Below are positions 25,354 through 34,740 of a stretch of DNA of 43,944 bases, piece by piece. A program made the translations under genes and the position numbers. The stretch spans positions 1 to 43,944 of the forward strand of contig CAJXUN010000038.1 in NCBI GenBank assembly GCA_913061475.1, given 5' to 3'. Position 1 is the first letter of the stretch; the number at the start of each line of letters is the position of its first letter. The DNA is from an uncultured Colwellia sp. GTDB lineage: Bacteria > Pseudomonadota > Gammaproteobacteria > Enterobacterales > Alteromonadaceae. Under the pieces are notes generated by a model that was given only the letters and a program-made list of their open reading frames with translations, ran no database searches and was not told the DNA's origin.

Positions 25354-26715
25354 CTAGTCTTTCGATATCGGCTGTAACGCAGCAGTCAAAAAGCTTGCTG
25401 TTGCGTTATAACCTGCAACTGTCGAATCAAGAAAGGAAAAACGCTTTCTTAATGTGTCTTCGTAATCTCTTAAACGTGTTTCTAAATCTTCGTATTCATC
25501 AGGTATACCCGATAAATCTTCGCTTAGATCAGTTTGCCTTTTTGTTAAGGTACCGTCACTATCGTTATAGTTTTCAATTAACGCTGTCAATTGACTGACG
25601 ATACCATCAGGAGAAGCAAAAAGCTGGCCAAGTTCATCCAAATTATTATCAACTCGTTTGGCAAGGGTTTCTACGCCACTATCTAGGGTGCCGATGCCAA
25701 CGGCTGATATTTCAAGTTTACCAAATTTATTAAAGCCAACACCAATGTCATTGAGCGACTTAATATCTCCTCCTGCCATACTGGCAACAGAGTTCGTTAA
25801 AATATCGTTTAGTTGCCCTTTCATAGAACGTAAGTCTGAGTCAAAAGCTAGCTTACCAAACTTAGGCGATGCTAAAGCGTCCATACTATCGGAAAGGGCA
25901 TTAAAGGAAGTAACAAACTCATTAACTAAATCTGTTGCTATTTCAGTATTTTGCGAAATATCTAACGTTGCAGCACCAGCGGCGCTGACCTTATTAACCA
26001 CGATAGTTACGTCTTCAATGGTATTTTTAAACTCGTTAGTAGAACTTGTTACGGTATTACCCACGCCATCAATTTCAATAATAGCGTCTTTAGCATTACG
26101 AGTTGTGGTAGCATTCGTTGCTAAATTATCAAGCGCCGCATCAGCAGTAGTGACAGAAAGTTCATTCGCAGTACCGGTGGTATTAGAGGTGTAACTTAAG
26201 TAGGTACCTGAGTCACTATTAACAAGTGATGCGGTGACGCCAAAGTTACCACTTTGAGCATTTATTTTATCGCGAATCGTCGACAGATCATCAGCAGCAT
26301 CAATGGCGACGTCAAAGCTATCGGCACCAGCACCAAAGGTTAATGTTCCGGTACCCACTGTCGTCGCTGAACTGGCAAAATCAGGGGTTTGAATGCGTGT
26401 TGCTTCTGCAAGCTGCAGGACATTAATTTCAAAAGCACCATTACTGGCAAAGCCGTTGGTGGTTACTGATATATCATCATTGCCAATATCTATAACCTGT
26501 TCATTAAAGTCTTCGACTGACTTCAATTTATCAGCAACGCTCTGAAAAGAACTTAGTGCTGATTTAAAAGTACCTAAACCCGAAAGTTCTGAGGTTAAGC
26601 GATCTTCTTTCTTCTGCAGTCGTATTTCTGTTGGCACAGATTCAGCCGTTACAAATGCCGTTATAAGAGATTCAAGATCAAGACCAGAACCAATACCTGC
26701 CGATGTAATATTCAT
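25354..26715 (-). CDS. fliD: FliD, filament cap protein
   Basis: 453 residues. The N-terminus ITSAGIGSGLDLESLITAFV is the FliD signature, followed by helical D0/D1 regions, a beta-rich Thr/Ser/Ala centre and the C-terminal coiled coil (YEDLETRLRDYEDTLRKRFSFLDSTVAGYN in part). FliD caps the filament tip and promotes flagellin folding. Start ATG at 26713-26715 with GGAGG upstream. It lies between flaG and fliS. Confidence 0.95.
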   Translation of the reverse strand: MNITSAGIGSGLDLESLITAFVTAESVPTEIRLQKKEDRLTSELSGLGTFKSALSSFQSVADKLKSVEDFNEQVIDIGNDDISVTTNGFASNGAFEINVLQLAEATRIQTPDFASSATTVGTGTLTFGAGADSFDVAIDAADDLSTIRDKINAQSGNFGVTASLVNSDSGTYLSYTSNTTGTANELSVTTADAALDNLATNATTTRNAKDAIIEIDGVGNTVTSSTNEFKNTIEDVTIVVNKVSAAGAATLDISQNTEIATDLVNEFVTSFNALSDSMDALASPKFGKLAFDSDLRSMKGQLNDILTNSVASMAGGDIKSLNDIGVGFNKFGKLEISAVGIGTLDSGVETLAKRVDNNLDELGQLFASPDGIVSQLTALIENYNDSDGTLTKRQTDLSEDLSGIPDEYEDLETRLRDYEDTLRKRFSFLDSTVAGYNATASFLTAALQPISKD

Positions 26716-26743
26716 TAGACCTCCTACTGTGCTTTAAATGCGA

Positions 26744-27208
26744 TTAAACTTTTTCTTCAAGAAATATGCCAGTTTTTTCACCGACGTCTTGACGAAGCGC
26801 AACTATTTTTTGTGCAATTTCTAAGACTTCTTCTGAAGGAAACTGCTTAATCAATTCTTTACTTTCAGCATCAAAAAACTTGATCACCGTTTTATCACTG
26901 GCATCATCTTGCTGAAAATTAATATTACGAGATGATAGTTGCATAAAATCAGCGATTAACTCAAGTGCTTCGTCGATAACTAACGGTTCATTTTGCTCAT
27001 TTAATGTATCTTCGCTGTTAAAATACTTGTTAGTTATTTCTTGCTGGTCTTTAAATTGATTAACTTTGGTTTCAGCAACCTCTGCTTCTTTAGTAACTTT
27101 ATTTAATGCTTCCTCAGCGACTGGCTGAGTTTTATTTTGCGTGGTAGCGTTAAATTCCGTTGCTTGATTTGCAAAGTTGCTTTGTGTTGCATTAATTTGC
27201 GTACTCAT
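26744..27208 (-). CDS. flaG: FlaG, flagellar filament-length-associated protein
   Basis: 154 residues. The start is the ATG at 27206-27208, preceded by GGAGG five bases away; a TTG four codons further upstream overlaps that ribosome site and is rejected. The C-terminal FlaG domain contains INFQQDDASDKTVIKFFDAESKELIKQFPSEEVLEIAQKI in part, the family core (F-x-x-D...T-V-I-K-x-x-D...I-R/K-Q-x-P). The N-terminal half is low-complexity. FlaG affects filament length in polar flagellates. It lies between a flagellin gene and fliD as in Vibrio. Confidence 0.9.
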   Translation of the reverse strand: MSTQINATQSNFANQATEFNATTQNKTQPVAEEALNKVTKEAEVAETKVNQFKDQQEITNKYFNSEDTLNEQNEPLVIDEALELIADFMQLSSRNINFQQDDASDKTVIKFFDAESKELIKQFPSEEVLEIAQKIVALRQDVGEKTGIFLEEKV

Positions 27209-27229
27209 ACAAACCTCCAAATTATAGAT

Positions 27230-27266
27230 ATAAAAACAAAAATGACACTCAACTTGAGTGCCATTT
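27230..27266 (-). terminator. Intrinsic terminator after the downstream flagellin gene
   Basis: On the minus strand AATGGCACTCAA pairs with TTGAGTGTCATT (one G-T pair), followed by TTTTTGTTTTTAT. It begins about 27 bases after the flagellin stop. The same bases also contain a sigma-54-like core (see 27249-27263). Confidence 0.82.
27249..27263 (-). promoter_or_regulatory. Sigma-54-like core upstream of flaG, embedded in the flagellin terminator
   Basis: The minus strand reads TGGCAC-TCAAG-TTGA: a perfect -24 half and TTGA where TTGC is expected, at the right distance. A start near 27237 would leave a leader of about 28 bases containing the flaG ribosome site. The mismatch is at the normally near-invariant C, so this is a candidate only. 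Confidence 0.35.
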
Positions 27267-27292
27267 CACTTTCAATAACACTACAGTAATGA

Positions 27293-28108
27293 TTATAGTA
27301 GTGATAGCGCAATTTGTGGTTGTTGATTTGCTTGAGCTAGCATTGAACTAGACGCCTGCTGTAATACGGTACTACGTGCTAACGCGGCACTTTCTGCTGC
27401 ATAGTCGGTATCTTCGATACGTGAGCGTGATGCAGAAAGGTTTTGCGATGTATTGTCATTACTACGAACAACTGAAGCAAAACGGTTTTGTTTAGCACCT
27501 AAATCGGCACGCGTGCTGTTAATTGACGCTAATGCTGTATCTATTTTACCTAAAGCTCTTGATGCCATACTTGCTGCTGAAATACCAACAGTTGAAAGCA
27601 CCGAACCAGCAGCAAAGTTTTTACCAATACTAATCTCAATACGTTGACCCGCATCAGCACCTACTTGGAAGAACTTAGATGTATAAGTACCATTTAATAA
27701 TTTCTCACCGGCAAAGCCTGTATCCGTAGAGATACGAGTCAGTTCTAATTCTAATTCAGAAAACTCAGAGTTTAGTGCTGTACGGTCAGCGTTGCTGTTT
27801 GAACCGTTTAATGATTGTACTGATAAAGTACGCATACGTTGTAATGTATTTGTGTATTCGTCCAACGCACCCTCAGCAGTTTGTGCTAAAGAAATACCGT
27901 CATTTGCATTACGAGACGCTTGGTTAAGACCATTAATTTGAGCAGTCAAACGACTTGAAATTTGAAGACCCGCAGCATCATCTTTAGCGCTGTTGATACG
28001 CTTACCTGAAGATAAACGTTCAAAGTTAGTAGATAAGCTGTTAGTTGAACCAGCTAATTGACGTTGTGAATTCAATGATGCGACATTACTATTTACGACT
28101 AAAGCCAT
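27293..28108 (-). CDS. fliC: Flagellin, sigma-28-promoted copy
   Basis: 271 residues, a short flagellin with almost no variable D2/D3 domain. The conserved N-terminus is [18 protein letters not shown], then [20 protein letters not shown]; the C-terminus ends [21 protein letters not shown]. It is closely similar to the flagellin at 28406 along its whole length, differing mainly around residues 155-200. AGGAG lies seven bases before the ATG. A sigma-28 promoter (28194-28220) and its own terminator make it a separate transcript. Serines and threonines in the surface region (about 150-200) are the likely targets of the neighbouring glycosylation genes. Confidence 0.96.
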   Translation of the reverse strand: MALVVNSNVASLNSQRQLAGSTNSLSTNFERLSSGKRINSAKDDAAGLQISSRLTAQINGLNQASRNANDGISLAQTAEGALDEYTNTLQRMRTLSVQSLNGSNSNADRTALNSEFSELELELTRISTDTGFAGEKLLNGTYTSKFFQVGADAGQRIEISIGKNFAAGSVLSTVGISAASMASRALGKIDTALASINSTRADLGAKQNRFASVVRSNDNTSQNLSASRSRIEDTDYAAESAALARSTVLQQASSSMLAQANQQPQIALSLL

Positions 28109-28193
28109 GATGATGCTCCTGGGCTTATTGCCCTTTCAAAGTTGTTAATTTACGAAGCGATTATTCAGTATGGATAAATGCTTCTTGCAACCT

Positions 28194-28220
28194 GTATCGG
28201 ACAGTAAATATTTTACTTTA
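28194..28220 (-). promoter_or_regulatory. Sigma-28 (FliA) promoter for the downstream flagellin
   Basis: Minus strand: TAAAGTAA, 11-base spacer, TCCGATAC. The consensus is TAAAGTTT-N11-GCCGATAA, so the TAAAG and CCGATA cores are exact and the spacing is right. Transcription would begin about 80 bases before the ATG at 28108. The rest of this 297-base gap holds the upstream flagellin's terminator and AT-rich sequence. Confidence 0.8.
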
Positions 28221-28347
28221 ATTTTTTTTATCACTTTTTATCGATCATTGCTAAAAATAACAGTAACCTTTTGTATTAACTAAATTTAAAAATAATAAAA
28301 AATTTATTATTTTCTTTATTACGACTAATAACTTTTAGTTTATATAA

Positions 28348-28374
28348 CAAAAAAACCTCCGAAGAGGCTTTTAT
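28348..28374 (-). terminator. Intrinsic terminator after the upstream flagellin gene
   Basis: Minus-strand RNA AAAAGCCUC-UUCG-GAGGUUUUUUU: a stem closed by the very stable UUCG tetraloop (28360-28363) followed by a U-run. It lies about 30 bases past the stop of the flagellin at 28406. Confidence 0.92.
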
Positions 28375-28405
28375 AATAGCAATTATATACTTTAGCGCGA
28401 AATAA

Positions 28406-29224
28406 TTACTGCAATAAAGATAAGGCTATTTGCGGCTGCTGATTTGCCTGCGCCAACATTGAGCTTGACGCCTGTTGTAATACAGTACTTCTTGCTAATG
28501 CGGCACTTTCGGCTGCATAATCCGTATCTTGAATACGTGAACGAGATGCGGATAAGTTCTGTGCTGTATTATCATTACTTCGAATAACAGAAGCAAAACG
28601 GTTTTGCTTGGCACCTAAATCAGCACGTGTTGATGTTACGATTGCTAAAGCTGCATCAATCTTAACTAATGCACGAGATGCCTGACTCGCTGCAGAAATA
28701 CCCACAGTAGAAATAGTTGAAGCTGCGGCAAAGTTTCGCCCAATACTGACTTCAATTTTCTGACCAGCATCAGCACCGACTTGGAAAAACTTCGATGTAT
28801 AGGTACCATTTAATAGTTTTTCACCGGCAAAACCAGTATCAGTAGAAATACGCGTTAATTCTGTTTCCAACTCGGTAAACTCAGCGTCAAGTGCCTTTCT
28901 GTCTGCATTACTATTAGAGCCATTTAGTGACTGTACTGACAACGTTCGCATACGTTGCAAAGCATTAGTATATTCATCCAATGCTCCTTCTGCGGTTTGT
29001 GATAATGATATACCATCATTAGCATTACGTGCCGCTTGATTTAAACCATTAATTTGTGCGGTTAAACGACTGGATATCTGCAAACCTGCAGCATCATCTT
29101 TCGCACTATTGATTCGTTTACCAGAAGATAAACGCTCAAAGTTAGTTTGCAAATCGTTGGTAGATCCGCCCAAATTACGTTGCGCATTTAAAGATGCGAT
29201 ATTACTATTTACGACTAAAGCCAT
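28406..29224 (-). CDS. fliC: Flagellin, sigma-54-promoted copy
   Basis: 272 residues from the ATG at 29222-29224 (AGGAG nine bases upstream); the ATG three codons earlier lies directly on the ribosome site and is rejected. N-terminus [18 protein letters not shown] and C-terminus [14 protein letters not shown], one residue longer than the other copy. Like its paralogue it is compact and lacks large outer domains. A sigma-54 core at 29320-29334 and a terminator at 28348-28374 frame it. This arrangement matches Vibrio FlaA, the one flagellin there that depends on sigma-54/FlrC and is essential for filament formation; the parallel is inference. Confidence 0.96.
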   Translation of the reverse strand: MALVVNSNIASLNAQRNLGGSTNDLQTNFERLSSGKRINSAKDDAAGLQISSRLTAQINGLNQAARNANDGISLSQTAEGALDEYTNALQRMRTLSVQSLNGSNSNADRKALDAEFTELETELTRISTDTGFAGEKLLNGTYTSKFFQVGADAGQKIEVSIGRNFAAASTISTVGISAASQASRALVKIDAALAIVTSTRADLGAKQNRFASVIRSNDNTAQNLSASRSRIQDTDYAAESAALARSTVLQQASSSMLAQANQQPQIALSLLQ

Positions 29225-29319
29225 TGCTATCATCTCCTAGGTTTTAGGGTGTGGCTCTATTGCTGATAACAACACATTGGTGGAACCACATTTCTAATTT
29301 TTTGACACAAACAATTAAT

Positions 29320-29334
29320 GCATATCATGTGCCA
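29320..29334 (-). promoter_or_regulatory. Sigma-54 promoter for the upstream flagellin
   Basis: Minus strand TGGCAC-ATGAT-ATGC: exact -24 element, correct GG-to-GC spacing of ten bases and one mismatch (A for the first T of TTGC). Transcription would begin about 84 bases before the ATG at 29224. It lies between the flgL stop and the flagellin. Confidence 0.75.
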
Positions 29335-29357
29335 AAACGTTTTTTATTTAGCGTTTG

Positions 29358-30563
29358 TTAGATAAAATTAAATAAATTTAAATCTTTTACTTGTACAAAG
29401 CTCTGCTGGGCGGCTTGTAGCGCCACTTTAGATTGTTCGAAATTCGCCACCGCTTTAGCAAAATCTAGATCTTCAATATTAGATTTACCGGAAGCGAGTG
29501 TTAATTCAGCATCTGCATGATTACTTTCTTGGCTACCAATGAGCTGCAATCGTATACCGGCTTCGCTACGACGCGTTGTCATATGATTTAGCCCTTGATC
29601 TAATTGCGACAATATTTCGCCATAATTCACCTCATGCTGCAGAGGATTTGTTGGGCTACTGCCCGCTTGCATCCAATCTATGGCACTTTTTATGGTATTA
29701 AAAATGTTGATGCTTTGTTCTGGCGATATATCAACTTCATCCCCCGGCAAAGGGTTGCCACTTAGCTGTACTTCAACACCATTAAAGGCAATGGTTTGCC
29801 CCGCGGTATAAGGAGCGGTTGGAACAACAACAACACCATTGCCATCGGTAACCGTTAAATCATTGGGTGCACTGAAAAGGAATTTATAATCAGGTGGATT
29901 GGTTGCTGTATCGTAACTACTAGGATCCGTGATCGTGGCATTATTGACACTAAAGCCTGAACTGTTATTAATATAATTGGCACTAAAGTCACCAATTTCA
30001 TTTGGAATGTTAGAAAATGCGACATCACCCGATTGATTAGTAGCGACCGAGACATTTTTCGCAATTTGTAACTCTCTTACACCACTGTCACCTTGGTACA
30101 AAACCGTATTATCGGGCTGCAAAGAAAAGGGTTCTTTATGGGTTTGAAAGCCTGCAAATATATAACCACCGGTTTCATCTTTGGTATTAGCAATATCAAG
30201 TAGCTGGGATTGTGAATTTTTTGCTTGCTCAGCTAACGAATCAAGATCTGCACTAGAAAGCGTGCCGTTATTGGCCTGGGTAAAAATTCTTTTCAGCTCT
30301 TGCATCAAATTTTCAGCGTTGCCAAAAGAGATATCTTGTAATGAATTTCTATTTTCCGCCTGAATAATATTACGCTTATATTTTTCTATGTTGGCAAGTT
30401 CATCTTTATAACCGGCAAGTGTGCCATATGAAACCGCATCATCTTTGGCTGTAATCACTCTTTTACCACTAGATAAATAGTTAATTTGGTCATTCACTTC
30501 AGACTGTTTATTGGTTAGCTGCTGGCTATTTTGAAAATAAAACTGTGCAGTTGAAACTCTCAT
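29358..30563 (-). CDS. flgL: FlgL (HAP3), hook-filament junction protein
   Basis: 401 residues. The N-terminus MRVSTAQFYFQNSQQLTNKQSEVNDQ in part and the flagellin-like KRVITAKDDAVSYGTLAGYK are FlgL features; the C-terminus ends QSFVQVKDLNLFNFI, with NFEQSKVALQAAQ. It forms the outer junction ring between FlgK and the filament. Its start is 11 bases after the flgK stop, so the two junction proteins are co-transcribed. ATG at 30561-30563. Confidence 0.94.
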   Translation of the reverse strand: MRVSTAQFYFQNSQQLTNKQSEVNDQINYLSSGKRVITAKDDAVSYGTLAGYKDELANIEKYKRNIIQAENRNSLQDISFGNAENLMQELKRIFTQANNGTLSSADLDSLAEQAKNSQSQLLDIANTKDETGGYIFAGFQTHKEPFSLQPDNTVLYQGDSGVRELQIAKNVSVATNQSGDVAFSNIPNEIGDFSANYINNSSGFSVNNATITDPSSYDTATNPPDYKFLFSAPNDLTVTDGNGVVVVPTAPYTAGQTIAFNGVEVQLSGNPLPGDEVDISPEQSINIFNTIKSAIDWMQAGSSPTNPLQHEVNYGEILSQLDQGLNHMTTRRSEAGIRLQLIGSQESNHADAELTLASGKSNIEDLDFAKAVANFEQSKVALQAAQQSFVQVKDLNLFNFI

Positions 30564-30574
30564 AATATTTCCTC

Positions 30575-32572
30575 TTAAACCGCGGCTAATAAGGTATCGA
30601 AAATGGTATTCGCTACCGATATAATTCGAGATGAAGCTTGATAAGCTTGTTGAAACTTGATCATATTCGCGGCTTCTTCATCTAAATTAACCCCAGAAGT
30701 AGATTGATTGCGGTTATATGCTTGGGTGAACAGTGCTTCTGCTGTACCCGAAACTAGCTCAGCCGAGCTAGCTTTTGAGCCTATATCTGCTGTGGTTACA
30801 GCCAAGCTCTGGCTAAATGTTTGTGTGCTTTTCCCAATAATAGCTTGCTCTTGGGTTGCAGAAATAAAGCCTGCATTGCTGCCATTACCAGGGCCAAATG
30901 CGTCAGAAACAGTAAATTTCTCACGTGCTAAAGTTCCTTGCCCCACCGGAGCTCCGGATATTTCTATTTGAAAAGCAGCAGTCGCAGGTGCTGGTGGCAT
31001 ATCAATAACTGCTGAGGCGCCCGCGGCAAAACTTCCCGAGGAAAGCACTGGAGCTGGCGGAGGATTAGCAGCATCATAAACACGATAATCAAATGTCCCA
31101 GGGGCACTTTCATAAACATCAACGGTTAATTTTGCATTAGTACCTTCGGTATAAGCCCTTGCTGTTACAGGGTCAGTGACATTAATAATATTAACCGCGC
31201 CATCACTGACGTTATTAGCGTCGGCACTTGCTCCTACAGCACTACTTGCAGCGATACCTTTACCGTCTGTCAAGGTTAATGCCATCAATGAAGCGCTATT
31301 TTCTGTCGGACGAATTGAAAATTTATCATTGGTGCTTGGTGCACCTGAAACTTCGTTAAATTCGAAACCATATGACGTACTATAGGTACCTGAGCCTGGT
31401 GGACCTAAGTTATCTACTGCGCCATTAGTTCTATTCGTCATAATGTAATCAGTGCCATCAAATTCAATTTCAAATTCGTCAGTAGGAACTAAAGAAACAT
31501 CGGTGATATTTACGCTACCATTGAGCGTTCCTGAGTTAGTTGAATGATCTAAAACTCGTGATGCTTGTAAGGCAGTACTATTTATATCAGTAAATAAATC
31601 GCGTCCTTGTTGGGCATCTAAATCTAAGCCTTGAGCTTGTGCTTGATTTAACGTTTCTGAAATTGCCATGGCTAAGAGATTAATTTCACTGCGAGCACTT
31701 AATAAATGTTCGTCACGATATTCCATCTTAGCGGCGATAGAACCCCCAAGTTTTTTACCGTCAATGGCTACGCTACCATTACGGCTATTTAACTGTAACT
31801 TGGTTTGTAATGGATCGGGATTGCCGGCTTGAACACTGACAGTTAATGGCGTAATGCCGGCAACGAGTGTTGAACCGTTGCCTATCATTACTGTCATTAC
31901 ACCATTGCTATCTTGGATGGTATTAACAGAAGTGTATTCACCTAACTGACCAACTAACTGATCTCGTTTATCCAATAATCCGTTAGGTTGGCCGGCAACG
32001 GTTAGATCATTACTTTGCAATACTTGTTCATTAATCTTGGCAATTTCTAGAGATATTTGGGTAATTTTACTGGCAATTTGCTCAATTTCACCGTTAGTTG
32101 ATTTCTCCAACTGATCGAAATTTGCATTTAGTGTATTAAAATCACTGGCAAGAATACCGGCTTGACTTAGCGCAATGCTACGTAAGCCTAAATCACTCGG
32201 ATTATCCGCAATACCGTTCATGGCTTGATAAAATCGCTCTATCGAACCACCAATGGCATCACCTGAAAAGGTCATGATTTCATTAAGCTGATTTAAGTTA
32301 ATATTTAAAGAGTCGGCATTACCGAGGTTACTTTGGCTCAGTAGTTGTTCTTTATGGGAGAATTGATCGTAAATACGGGTAATATCTTGAACATAGGTGC
32401 CGCCGCCAATATAATTTCCTCCATTTACAATCCCTGAAGCAGCCCCTTGTTCGGCTCTTTGGCGGTTGTAACCTTCGGTATTGACGTTTGCTATGTTATT
32501 GCCTGTAGTCGCTAACTGTTGCTGCGCAGCTAATAAACCACTAACACCAGTTTGATACAGATTAATCGACAT
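30575..32572 (-). CDS. flgK: FlgK (HAP1), hook-filament junction protein
   Basis: 665 residues. The N-terminus has the rod/hook motif (LLAAQQQLATTGNNIANVNTEGYNRQR in part); the C-terminus has VNLDEEAANMIKFQQAYQASSRIISV in part, both defining FlgK. The centre is a long Thr/Ser/Gly-rich beta region. FlgK forms the first junction layer on the hook. GGAG lies eight bases before the ATG at 32570-32572. It is downstream of flgJ. Confidence 0.96.
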   Translation of the reverse strand: MSINLYQTGVSGLLAAQQQLATTGNNIANVNTEGYNRQRAEQGAASGIVNGGNYIGGGTYVQDITRIYDQFSHKEQLLSQSNLGNADSLNINLNQLNEIMTFSGDAIGGSIERFYQAMNGIADNPSDLGLRSIALSQAGILASDFNTLNANFDQLEKSTNGEIEQIASKITQISLEIAKINEQVLQSNDLTVAGQPNGLLDKRDQLVGQLGEYTSVNTIQDSNGVMTVMIGNGSTLVAGITPLTVSVQAGNPDPLQTKLQLNSRNGSVAIDGKKLGGSIAAKMEYRDEHLLSARSEINLLAMAISETLNQAQAQGLDLDAQQGRDLFTDINSTALQASRVLDHSTNSGTLNGSVNITDVSLVPTDEFEIEFDGTDYIMTNRTNGAVDNLGPPGSGTYSTSYGFEFNEVSGAPSTNDKFSIRPTENSASLMALTLTDGKGIAASSAVGASADANNVSDGAVNIINVTDPVTARAYTEGTNAKLTVDVYESAPGTFDYRVYDAANPPPAPVLSSGSFAAGASAVIDMPPAPATAAFQIEISGAPVGQGTLAREKFTVSDAFGPGNGSNAGFISATQEQAIIGKSTQTFSQSLAVTTADIGSKASSAELVSGTAEALFTQAYNRNQSTSGVNLDEEAANMIKFQQAYQASSRIISVANTIFDTLLAAV

Positions 32573-32624
32573 GACCTAAACTCCTGCAGTAACTTTAATT
32601 TCAACAGTGAAATTATCGGTAAAC

Positions 32625-33617
32625 TTATTTATTTAATAAGCCAGTTACTGTCCGAAGTGTTCCCATTATCTTTTTAGCGTAATTGGGATCGGTGGCATAA
32701 CCAGCACTTTGTAGGTTATGCAAAAATTGCTCCACATTTTTCGACTGTTCTAAGGCACCTTGATATCGCTCACTATTAGTTAATAAATCTACGTAGTCAT
32801 TTACACTCTGTGCAAGCGAGTCATAAACTCTAAAAGGTTCGCGCTTTTTAACCATAGCGCCATTTTCGAATTCAAGGGTTTCCTTATGTGTTTTCTCACC
32901 TTGCCAGCGACTATCGGCTTTTATGTTAAACAAATTATTAGAGCTTTCACCGCTGTCTGTTTTAATCATTTTCTGCCCCCAACCCGTTTCCAAAGCGGCT
33001 TGTGCAATGACAACTTCAAACGGCACATTAATTTTCTCCTGTACTCGTTTTGCATCAGGCATCAGGGCAGTAACAAAATCAGTGGGTTTTTCAAATACCG
33101 GAGATTGCAACAAAGCTAAAGCTTGGGCAGCAATAGAGCCATTTGTTTGACGATCTTTACTAGGATCCTGCTCGGCTGTCGATTGATTGACAAAATTCAT
33201 ACTTGTCACAAGCGACGGTTCTGTAATACGAACATTTGCTCGACTATTAATATTACCATCGGAGCGCAAAACCGATTGAGGAGTAAAATTATCGCTATCT
33301 CCACCAAGCTGACGAACAATAAGCTCAGAAAGACCTAGTGCGCCATTATTGGATAATTCAAGCGACATTTGTTGATCATGCATATCACGATAAAACTTTG
33401 TCGATTCAGAGTTAAAAGGGCTATCAGACGCCAACACATCTTGTGCTTTACGCATACTTTTCATTAACATTTGGACAAAAATAGCTTCAAACTGCTTAGC
33501 AGCCTGATCTAATGCTGCTTCTTTACTCGCCTTATCACCCGATTTAGCATCTTGGCGAATCGAGTTTAAACCGTTAATGTCTAAAAAGTTTTGCGCGTCA
33601 GCAATACGTGTTGTCAT
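32625..33617 (-). CDS. flgJ: FlgJ, rod cap with muramidase domain
   Basis: 330 residues. The N-terminal rod-scaffold domain (about 30-105) includes KQFEAIFVQMLMKSMRKA. The C-terminal glucosaminidase domain of family GH73 (about 175-328) has the catalytic-region motif AALETGWGQ with E210 and NNLFNIKAD. It cuts peptidoglycan to let the rod through. The two-domain form is the normal one in gammaproteobacteria. It follows flgI by 16 bases and precedes flgK. Confidence 0.95.
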   Translation of the reverse strand: MTTRIADAQNFLDINGLNSIRQDAKSGDKASKEAALDQAAKQFEAIFVQMLMKSMRKAQDVLASDSPFNSESTKFYRDMHDQQMSLELSNNGALGLSELIVRQLGGDSDNFTPQSVLRSDGNINSRANVRITEPSLVTSMNFVNQSTAEQDPSKDRQTNGSIAAQALALLQSPVFEKPTDFVTALMPDAKRVQEKINVPFEVVIAQAALETGWGQKMIKTDSGESSNNLFNIKADSRWQGEKTHKETLEFENGAMVKKREPFRVYDSLAQSVNDYVDLLTNSERYQGALEQSKNVEQFLHNLQSAGYATDPNYAKKIMGTLRTVTGLLNK

Positions 33618-33633
33618 AAGTATTATAAGATCA

Positions 33634-34731
33634 TTAAATAATGATCAAATCTCCACGTAACGCGCCAGCTTGATCGAGCGCTTCTAAAATTGCCATAACA
33701 TCGCCTGGACCAGCACCCACTTGGTTAATCGCTCGTACTAAGGCATCTAAAGTTACACCAGGATCAAAAACGAACATGCGAGAATCATCTTGCTTAACAT
33801 CAATAATGGATTGGTTGGTGGCAACCGTTTCCCCGTCTGCAAAAGCGTTAGGTTGGGAAACATTTTCCATTTCATTAATCGTCACAGTAATGCCGCCATG
33901 GGTAATAGCTGCAGGTAATAAGCGAACATCTGCACCAATCACTATGGTGCCTGTGCGTGAATTAACAATAATTTTTGCCGATGGAGTACCGGGTTCAAAT
34001 TCCAAATTTTCTAATGTTGCCAAAAAACTAACACGATCCGCAGCATCGCGAGGTGCACTAACTTTTACGGATGTAGCATCAATCGCACGGGCAGAGCCTG
34101 AAATCAAATTATTTATGGTATCTGATAAGCGTTTGGCCGTGGTAAAATCTGCATTATGTAAGTTAAAGGTAATGTGATCACCCGAAGTAAATGGTGATAC
34201 AACTTCCCGTTCAACCATAGCACCGTTAGCAATACGACCTACGGTAGGTGTATTAGCAATAACCTTTGAGCCATCTAACCCTTCGGCCCCTAAACCACTG
34301 ACAATTAAACTCCCTTGCGCAACGGCATAGGCGTTACCGTCAAGACCCATTAAAATGGTTTGAATTAACGTACCACCACGTAAACTTTGTGCACTACCCA
34401 TTGATGAAACAGTCACATCAATTTTTTGCCCTGGTTTTGAAAAGGCGGGTAACTCTGCATGCACAGCAACTGCGGCTACATTTTTAATTTTGGGTTTTAA
34501 ATTGGCTGGCATTTTAATACCAAAATTACTTAGCATGGTCTTGAAGCTTTGCTCGGTAAAAGGACTCTGCTCACCTGTGCCAGGTAAACCTACCACCAAA
34601 CCGTAACCAATCAATTGATTACTGCGAACGCCAGCAACATCAGCTAAGTCTTTAATACGCTGTGCATTGGCTTCTGGTATTAACACCAACAAGGTGAGAC
34701 ATAAAAAACTATATAGGTATTTTTTCATCAT
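33634..34731 (-). CDS. flgI: FlgI, P-ring protein
   Basis: 365 residues. A signal peptide ([20 protein letters not shown], cleavage probably after ANA) leads into [21 protein letters not shown], the FlgI start. Later hallmarks are [21 protein letters not shown] and [18 protein letters not shown] in part. FlgI forms the periplasmic P ring around the rod in peptidoglycan. Two consecutive ATGs (34731 and 34728) are both possible starts, with AGGA upstream. It lies between flgH and flgJ. Confidence 0.96.
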   Translation of the reverse strand: MMKKYLYSFLCLTLLVLIPEANAQRIKDLADVAGVRSNQLIGYGLVVGLPGTGEQSPFTEQSFKTMLSNFGIKMPANLKPKIKNVAAVAVHAELPAFSKPGQKIDVTVSSMGSAQSLRGGTLIQTILMGLDGNAYAVAQGSLIVSGLGAEGLDGSKVIANTPTVGRIANGAMVEREVVSPFTSGDHITFNLHNADFTTAKRLSDTINNLISGSARAIDATSVKVSAPRDAADRVSFLATLENLEFEPGTPSAKIIVNSRTGTIVIGADVRLLPAAITHGGITVTINEMENVSQPNAFADGETVATNQSIIDVKQDDSRMFVFDPGVTLDALVRAINQVGAGPGDVMAILEALDQAGALRGDLIII

Positions 34732-34740
34732 ATTATCCTG

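Noticed and set aside
25658-26194. Plus-strand open frame of 178 codons opposite fliD
   Set aside because: Antisense shadow of the low-complexity Ser/Thr/Ala-rich part of fliD; no family features.
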